The notes beneath the pieces are model-generated. The model ran no database searches. It had not been told where the DNA came from and saw only the letters and a program-made list of their open reading frames with translations. A stretch of 64,000 nt of DNA from assembly GCA_031761405.1 (NCBI GenBank), contig JASEVX010000001.1:44123669-44187668 (forward strand). The letters run 5' to 3'. Origin of the DNA: Serripes groenlandicus. Taxonomy: Eukaryota; Mollusca; Bivalvia; Cardiida; Cardiidae. Shown here in pieces: positions 59,501 through 64,000 of this stretch. The translations under genes and the position numbers were made by a program. Positions within the stretch are counted from its first letter, which is position 1. Each line of letters starts with the position of its first letter.

Positions 59501-62500
59501 TCCGGTGGCTCACATTTCAACCATGCATTATAGGATTTCAATGAAACTTGTCACAAACGTTCACCATGATATGGCGACGTGTTGCGCACAAGACCCAGGC
59601 CTGTATCTCAAATGTCAAGGTCACGCTTAGAGGTCAATGGTCAAAATGAGTACTGTTTGATCGGACTACCTTGTCCGGCCCGCATCTCAACCACGCATCT
59701 TAGGATTCTCAAGTTACATGACACACATGTTCACCATGATGAAGTGGCTTGTACCTCAAAGGTCAAGGTCACACTTAGAGGTCAAAGGTTGAAATGGGTA
59801 CTGTTTGATAGGACTAACTTGTCTGGTTAGATCTCAACCATGCATAATAGGATTCTCAAGTTACAGGGCACACAATGTCATGTTCACCATAGTGATGTGA
59901 GGTGGCGTGTTGTGCACAAGACCAAGGCATGTTCCTCAAATGTCAAGGTCACACATGCCTGAATAGATTTTGATATAACTTCACACACTTACTCTCCACT
60001 CTCCATGTCATCCACATCACCCAGCCACCTACTCCAAATGTCAAGGTCACACTCAAAGGTCAAAATGAGTACTGTTTGATAGGACTACCTTGTCCGGCAC
60101 GCATTTCAACCATGCATCATAGGATTCTCAAGTTACTGGGCACACATGTTCACCATGGTGAGGCTGCGTGTCTCGCACAAGACCCAGGCATGTACCTCAA
60201 ATGTCAAGGTCACACATGCTTCACCCAGCCACCTACTATACTCCAAAGGTCAAGGTCACAGTTTGGGCTCAAACATTGTCCGTCTGCAATTTTGTGACCG
60301 GTTCCTCATGCTTGAACACATTTCATCAGGACCATTAGAAGACCATGTATGTCAAGGGGCATAACTCTTTAATTGAGGTTTGATAGAATAGTGTGCCTTT
60401 TTTCAACTTATAGTTTTGTATCCGGTAGGGGACTCTTGTAGTGCCTGCAATACTACATTAAGTTGTTTATCCTCATTCATATTGGTATAAAAATCCTTTA
60501 ATTCTTCTGCGCATACATTGAGATTGTGGTTGTGATATTTCCAAAACGTTTGATGGTAAAACAAATTGCCTAAAAAAAAAAAAAAAATTAATTTGTAAAT
60601 AAATATATATAAATCAGAGAATCAGAACAGAATTTACATACATCGTATCATAAAAAACCCACAAAAAATAACAGGACGGTTGCTCTATCAGGTATGCAAA
60701 TTATACTGTACCATATAAACAATCATGGTAGCGAAAATGACAGATTTTGATATTGTAATCAATAAATCAGGTTCCTTAAAAAGAATGATATATTAGATGA
60801 AAAGCAAATTGGGCTTGAACATCTTCAAATATAGTGGAAATACAACAAATTGAACAGATCACACGAGACCAAAACACTTGACATTTTCTGAAGTAAAAAT
60901 TGCTGCCACAAAAGCCAAAACGTTCATTAGAATGACAAAACTTGTAGACCTTGATCAGAGGACTTCTCCGGGTGTTTTCAGATCTGGGTATACACTGTTT
61001 GCAAAAGACTTTTACTACATGGGTCTCCAACACTGAAAGAGTTAATCATTGTTCTAGTCACATGTTTTCCCCACAGTTCATTTATCAAGTTAATTTTTTT
61101 TAGAGCGAGGTAGCTCTTTTTAAGTTGGGAAATAGAAAAATAAACAATGCAGTTCTCATTTTGATACTTTTACTTCCTTGGTATTAGACTTAGTATACAT
61201 ATTTGAAAAGTACAATAAAAGCAATAGAATTGCAATGCATCGCAATATTAAGTGTGCAATAGTACTTTCTGAAAAATCAATACTATTGCAAGAATGATTT
61301 TTGGGCTCAATAGCCACCCAATGAGGTAGTAGAACAAATGGAATGATAGTTCATATAGGGAAGCCTTGAATGCTAATAAAAGATCATGTACCAACATGAA
61401 ACTCTTGTAAAATGAACTTGAATTTCTCTTTGAAAAACGCTTAGGTGTACCTGGTTGACTATGGACTTGCTTGTAAATATCAGATAGATGGAAAGCATAA
61501 AGAGTTGAAAGAAGATCCAAGAAAAGCTCATGACGGCACTATAGAGTTTACATCAATTGATGCTCATAAAGGAATAGGTATATACATCTACACATTCATT
61601 TACTTAACCTGTCCGTCATGCAGATGCGATTTCTCCTTTGCAAAAATGTTATAAACTATTTGATAAATACAATTTTATTTAAGATGTTTTCAATATTTTG
61701 GCCTTGATTTTCCAAAATCGTCTGCTGAAGATTTGTTGTATGTTAGAAAGGGTTGAGGACAAAATGGTGGTGAGTTCTGTCAAATTCCTTCCAGGGGTTC
61801 AAGAGATGTAGACAGGAAATATATTCAAATGACCTTTGACATCTAATTGTGAACTTTTTTGGTGAGTACGGTCAAAATCCTTTTATAGGTTCAAGAGATA
61901 TGGAGCGGACACAAAATAAAGCCATATAACCTTTGTCCTCTCATTGCGACCTTGCCCTTGAAAGTGAGCTTTTGAAAACTTGAGAGGCATCCTATATAGT
62001 ACTGTTTTAAAATTATATATTTTTTAATAAATTGCATTAAATACCAGTGGTCCTAGCTTTTGTTTATAATTTCCTTTATCAATCTTACGAAAGAATAAGG
62101 AGGGCCAATGGGTCGCGGAACACATTGCAGCTTTGGTTAATGTTCAGCCTATTCTCTAAAACCACAGATGCTGTTGCTTAACCCTTTCCCTCATACAACA
62201 ATTCTGCAGCAGACTACTTTGAACATATTTTGTGAAAAAGTGGAAAATCTCTATAATTAAATGGATAACCTATGACGAAAAGTGGAAAACATTGTGGCAA
62301 AAGGAGAAATTGCTCGTTTTGAGCAATTTCTTCTTTTGTCACTATGTTTTTTAAAAGCCGTCTGCTGAAGAGGCGTCAGAAAGCGTCTATATGAGGGAAA
62401 GGGTTAAATCTTCACACGCTTATTGGATGTCATCACATGACCTTGCAAGTCAAGTCCCACAAAGGGTATTTTACAGAAAAAAGTATGCTGTTTTACGGAC

Positions 62501-62871
62501 AGCTCTTGTTTTAAATGGTCATGTTTTTTAATCAAGACACACTGATAATTATCTTCCCTGCTCACAATCTATTCTACAATCATTATTTCAAAACTTTGGA
62601 AGGCAAGGTTTTTGTTTGATGATCGGTTATTCTTCATGAGTGCTCTAAATTATGTTTAATCCTTTCCCACCTATAGACGCATTTTGACGCAACTGCAGCA
62701 GAAGACTTTTGAAAACATCGTGACAAAAGCAGAATATGCTCAAAACAAGCAATTTCTCCTTTTGTGACAATGTTTTCAGTAGTTTTACCTTAATTTATAG
62801 AGATTTACCGTTTTTTTGCCTAGATCTTTTCAGTCGTCTTCTGTAGATTTGTTTTATGGGGGAAGTTTATA

Positions 62872-62903
<32 letters not shown>

Positions 62904-63066
62904 GTATTATTAGATTTACAGGCATTTCATTCTATGTCTCTATAGATCCAGCAAGAAGAGGTGACATGGAAATTTTAGGATACTGCCTTTTACAGTGGCT
63001 TTGTGGAACTCTACCATGGGAGGATAAATTAACCGATAAAAATTATGTTAGAGATTCAAAAATCAG
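50515..63066 (+). CDS. VRK1: Vaccinia-related kinase (VRK1-like Ser/Thr kinase), eight exons, 3' end outside window
   Basis: Nuclear Ser/Thr kinase; VRK1 of other animals phosphorylates BAF/BANF1, histone H3 and p53. Coding exons: 50515-50545, 51543-51683, 53412-53467, 54705-54774, 56648-56844, 58234-58338, 61445-61577, 62946-63066; 284 residues so far, out of roughly 350-400 expected. Visible: MPRGKA start like human MPRVKA, glycine loop [12 protein letters not shown] (from 47), ATP-binding Lys75 in YVIKI, catalytic loop [13 protein letters not shown] (Asp181), metal-binding VDYG (Asp205) in place of [16 protein letters not shown] and [11 protein letters not shown], all VRK-specific. The last exon ends in phase 2 with a GTTTGT donor; no further exon is seen before 64000, so the final kinase helices and the tail are missing. 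VRK1 is favoured over VRK2 by the start and by VDYG; invertebrates often have a single VRK1/2 gene. Confidence 0.95.
50689..50823. mobile_element. piggyBac-like inverted-repeat element, short form
   Basis: TTAA-CCCTTTACCACATACAAC ... TCAGTATGTGGGAAGGG-TTAA, 135 bp. In VRK1 intron after the start exon. Confidence 0.78.
51012..51242. mobile_element. piggyBac-like inverted-repeat element
   Basis: TTAA-TCTTTTCCCTGATATAGA ... TTGTTTGAGAAAAAAGGG-TTAA; centre AGAAATTGCTC / AAGCAATTTCT. Confidence 0.75.
51543..51683 (+). CDS. VRK1: VRK1 exon, glycine loop
   Basis: Two bases complete Ala, then [40 protein letters not shown] and one base. Acceptor TTCAG, donor GTGTGT. The basic stretch at the start fits nuclear location (inference). 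Confidence 0.95.
51697..51915. mobile_element. piggyBac-like element, degenerate
   Basis: CAACCTTTTTCCACATGCAG ... TTGTTACTTGTGAAAAAGA-TTAA. It starts only 14 bases after VRK1 exon 51543-51683. Confidence 0.55.
52203..52570. mobile_element. piggyBac-like element interrupted by family C element
   Basis: Left arm (CTTTTCCATATACAGACC, CCTCTGCAGCAGACAAC) and right arm (CAAGTTATCTGCTGCAGATA ... AAAGGG-TTAA at 52567) are split by the hairpin-capped insert at 52371-52526. Confidence 0.7.
52371..52526 (+). mobile_element. Short hairpin-capped element, family C, copy 2
   Basis: TTAGCTCGACTTTTGAAAAA with ACGAGAGCT, GTCATGACCCTGGC, GTCGTCCGGTTAAGG, CAGTCGAGCC and GATGCTCTTGTTT. Nested in a TTAA element, which helps to fix its ends. 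Confidence 0.75.
52803..53002. mobile_element. piggyBac-like inverted-repeat element
   Basis: CTCTTTCCCACATGCAGC, CTGCAGCAGACGACTTTG ... AAGTCGTCTGCTGCAGAGGC, CTATATGTGGGAAAGGG-TTAA. Confidence 0.75.
53003..53411. other. VRK1 intron, nothing recognised
   Basis: Unique-looking sequence up to exon 53412. Confidence 0.4.
53412..53467 (+). CDS. VRK1: VRK1 exon, ATP-binding lysine
   Basis: [19 protein letters not shown]. The Lys of VIKI aligns with human VRK1 Lys71. Acceptor AAACAG, donor GTGAGT; phase 0 at the end. Short exon found by phase and motif. Confidence 0.88.
53800..54107 (+). repeat. Family K repeat, two units
   Basis: CTCTTGTTAACACTGGACGC, TGAGCATGTTGAAACTCTAT, AGAATGTTTGTCTTGATGAT; the inverse of the units at 22412-23160. 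Confidence 0.65.
54108..54310 (+). mobile_element. Hairpin-started repeat, family I, copy 1
   Basis: TTTTAGCTTAACTATTCGAA with GAATATGGAGAGCTATT as hairpin, TGTGTGTCGG, CTTTGAAACTTCACACACTT, then CAATTATGCCCC. It is the uninterrupted relative of 62100-62512. Confidence 0.6.
54705..54774 (+). CDS. VRK1: VRK1 exon, alpha-C region
   Basis: [20 protein letters not shown] then ADI and one base, matching the family block NGPLFxExxFYxRxAK; the Glu before VHF is the alpha-C Glu. Acceptor TTTCAG, donor GTATGT. Confidence 0.92.
55020..55440. other. VRK1 intron, nothing recognised
   Basis: Fragments of TTAA-element interior near 55060-55110; no gene. Confidence 0.35.
55445..56618. mobile_element. Non-autonomous inverted-repeat element, probably hAT-type
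   Basis: Left TAGGGATGGGAACGGGTACC and right GAGTACTCGGTCCCATCCCTA-like ends are inverted; flanks ATGATAAT (55437-55444) and ATAATAAT (56619-56626) agree in 7 of 8 bases, as for an aged 8-bp duplication. No transposase. In VRK1 intron immediately before exon 56648. Confidence 0.6.
56648..56844 (+). CDS. VRK1: VRK1 exon, hinge region
   Basis: [20 protein letters not shown], then [32 protein letters not shown] and [13 protein letters not shown] and YRFMVMxRFGxDLQK are diagnostic of VRKs. Acceptor GTTAG, donor GTAAGA. Confidence 0.96.
56880..57215. mobile_element. piggyBac-like element, degenerate, with repeated centre
   Basis: Left TACAAAAAATCTGCAGCAGA, several AAAGGAGAAATTTGCTC / GAGCAATTTTTCC blocks, right GTCTGCTGCAGAGACATCAG and GGAGAAGGG. 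Confidence 0.5.
57300..57770 (+). repeat. Degenerate tandem repeat, ~155-bp unit, three copies
   Basis: Repeated GCCCCCTTGATTATTATACA, TTTCTCAGCAATCA, TTGGATGGAATTCAATGAAA. Contains GAGTTATTGCCCCC. Confidence 0.65.
57991..58171. mobile_element. piggyBac-like inverted-repeat element, left arm shortened
   Basis: TTAA-CCGTTTCCCTTTTTGAAC ... GTCTATATGAGGGGAAAGGG-TTAA. Lies about 60 bases upstream of VRK1 exon 58234-58338. Confidence 0.75.
58234..58338 (+). CDS. VRK1: VRK1 exon, catalytic loop
   Basis: 35 codons: [20 protein letters not shown], then [23 protein letters not shown] is the VRK version of HRDxKxxN. Four residues longer than the human VRK1 loop before YLVDYG. Acceptor AACAG, donor GTAAGA. 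Confidence 0.96.
58354..58575. mobile_element. piggyBac-like inverted-repeat element, right end degenerate
   Basis: TTAA-CCCTTTCGCACATTAAGA ... GATGTCTGCTGTAGATTTGT. Starts 16 bases after VRK1 exon 58234-58338. Confidence 0.65.
58576..59392. other. VRK1 intron, nothing recognised
   Basis: Unique-looking, A+T-rich; a GAAATTGC-type remnant near 59100. Confidence 0.35.
59393..60370 (+). repeat. Tandem array, ~170-bp unit, five to six copies
   Basis: Repeated TTCACCATGATGAGGCAGTG, GCACAAGACCCAGGC, AAATGTCAAGGTCACAC and GAGTACTGTTTGATAGGACT with CTTGTCCGG; ends near GGGGCATAACTCTTTAATTG. In VRK1 intron. Confidence 0.8.
60371..61444. other. VRK1 intron, nothing recognised
   Basis: A GCAAACCGGTAGGGGA-like module seen at 967 recurs loosely at 60423. 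No gene. Confidence 0.35.
61445..61577 (+). CDS. VRK1: VRK1 exon, VDYG and P+1 loop
   Basis: [20 protein letters not shown], then [20 protein letters not shown] and KGI plus one base. VDYG replaces DFG as in all VRK1 proteins. Acceptor TTAG, donor GTATAT. Confidence 0.96.
61600..61756. mobile_element. piggyBac-like element, degenerate
   Basis: TTAACCTGTCCGTCATGCAG ... GTCTGCTGAAGATTTGTTGT, TATGTTAGAAAGGGTTGA. Confidence 0.5.
62100..62512 (+). mobile_element. Hairpin-capped repeat, family I, copy 2, interrupted
   Basis: CCACAGATGCTGTTGC, interrupted by 62178-62407, then ATCTTCACACGCTTATTGG and TCATCACATGACCTTGCAAG as in 54190-54260; 3' end ACGGACAGCTCTTGTTT. Confidence 0.65.
62178..62407. 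mobile_element. piggyBac-like inverted-repeat element, complete, with known empty site
   Basis: TTAA (62178-62181) CCCTTTCCCTCATACAAC ... TATATGAGGGAAAGGG TTAA (62404-62407). The host repeat reads across the site in the relative at 54190-54230. Confidence 0.88.
62656..62866. mobile_element. piggyBac-like element, right end degenerate
   Basis: TTAA-TCCTTTCCCACCTATAGA ... GTCGTCTTCTGTAGATTTGT, then GGGGGAAG; followed by a (TA)n stretch just before VRK1 exon 62946. Confidence 0.65.
62946..63066 (+). CDS. VRK1: VRK1 exon, last one in window
   Basis: [20 protein letters not shown], then [20 protein letters not shown] and two bases of Arg. Acceptor CTATAG, donor GTTTGT. The in-phase continuation is not in the remaining 934 bases, which are intron and tandem repeat. 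Confidence 0.94.
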
Positions 63067-63330
63067 GTTTGTAAAGGTTACATCCATTTTGCTGTAAAAC
63101 CTTTCTGACATACAACAAATATGCAGCCTACAATTTTGAAATCATAATATAGTTGTTTATTATTAAATAAATAATAAATGAAAGTATGATTATTTCCCCT
63201 TTTGCTGTAAATGTTTTCAGAAGTTGTAATCTTTACCATTAAATTCTTTATATTGTAAGGTAAAGCAGAGTTATAATCAAAATAACGAAAGTATTTTAAA
63301 TATGACTACTTCCAAAGATTAGCCAATTTA

Positions 63331-64000
63331 AGTAGTGAATAGAGATTATCAACCGTCAAACTTTCGACTTGACGTAGGTGGCAGCGTCATTTAATTATCC
63401 CCTCGGCTAACTAAGTTTGCGATGGGGATATAGTAACAAGACTGTCCGTTCGTCTGTGCGTCCGTCCGTAACAACCTTGTGACCACTCTACACTGAACAT
63501 CCTTCGACCGATCTTAACCAAACTGGTATACAGTTAGTATATGGCAAGGTCTAGAAGCATATTTATTTTCAAGGTCATATATGTTAAAGGTCAAGGTAGT
63601 GAATAGAGATTATCAACCATCAAACTTTCGACTTGACGTAGATGGCAGCGTCATTTAATTATCCCCTCGGCTAACTAAGTTTGCGATGGGGATATAGTAA
63701 CAAGACTGTTCGTTCGTCTGTGCGTCCGTCCGTAACAACCTTGTGACCACTTTACACTGAACATCCTTCGACCGATCTTAACCAAACTTGGTATACAGTT
63801 AGTATATGGCAAGGTCTAGAAGCATATTTATTTTCAAGGTCATATATGTTAAAGGTCAAGGTAGTGAATAGAGATTATCAACCGTCAAACTTTCGACTTG
63901 ACGTAAATGGCAGCGTCATTTAATTATCCCCTTGGCTAACTAAGTTTGCGATGGGGATATAGTAACAAGACTGTCCGTGTGTCCGTCCATTACCAAATTG
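63331..64000 (+). repeat. Tandem array, 265-bp unit, 2.5 copies to the window edge
   Basis: Units start at 63331, 63596 and 63861 (GTAGTGAATAGAGATTATCA). Each holds TTATCCCCTCGGCTAACTAA with GCGATGGGGATA closing a hairpin, GTCCGTTCGTCTGTGCGTCC and AAGGTCAAGGTCATATATG-like sequence. Near-identical copies; continues off the right edge. In the VRK1 intron. Confidence 0.9.

Overview
The window is nuclear DNA of an animal, most likely a bivalve mollusc (inference). Three intron-containing housekeeping genes lie in A+T-rich, repeat-packed DNA, and about half or more of the sequence belongs to mobile or tandem repeats of the style seen in clam and oyster genomes: repeat-cored elements with hairpin ends, tRNA-derived SINEs and very abundant small inverted-repeat elements. 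There are no prokaryotic operons and no CRISPR array. Exons are short (31 to 210 coding bases) and bounded by GT/AG sites, so most genes show up only as short open stretches.

Layout. 1-16926 (+): PSMC1 (Rpt2, 26S proteasome ATPase), nine coding exons covering human residues 52-440 without any length change; the exon(s) for the N-terminal 51 residues lie off the left edge or were not found. Its introns hold a 156-bp tandem array, several hairpin-capped repeat elements, and a pogo-like inverted-repeat element with TA duplications. 17300-33700: a gene desert built of tandem-cored elements in both orientations, SINEs, a broken Harbinger nuclease and a large fold-back region. 33725-45562 (-): ENOPH1 (enolase-phosphatase E1, methionine salvage), seven coding exons, with an unusual run of Asp/Glu at the C-terminus. 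43581-44854, inside ENOPH1 intron 1: a hAT element with an intact 8-bp target duplication, carrying a zinc-finger ORF. 45563-50480: intergenic, with LINE fragments and several perfect hairpins. 50490 to beyond the right edge (+): VRK1 (vaccinia-related kinase), eight exons including a 31-base coding start exon; the end of the gene lies outside the window.

The three genes do not form a pathway: proteasome ATPase, methionine-salvage phosphatase and nuclear Ser/Thr kinase.

The most interesting material is the repeat fraction. (1) Many families that look unrelated in sequence share one architecture: a 5' hairpin beginning near TTAGCTC, then GTCYG-type simple sequence, then a tandem core of about 150-165 bp that usually carries versions of ATGAAACTTCACA and GAGTTATGGCCC, then a 3' hairpin followed by CTCTTGTT. 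This resembles non-autonomous Helitron/Helentron-like (DINE/'pearl'-type) elements, but the assignment is inference. (2) A fold-back element with TTAA flanks and CCCTTTCCC termini (piggyBac-like) occurs more than a dozen times; two copies interrupt repeats whose uninterrupted relatives are in the same window. (3) hAT, pogo-like and Harbinger remnants are also present.
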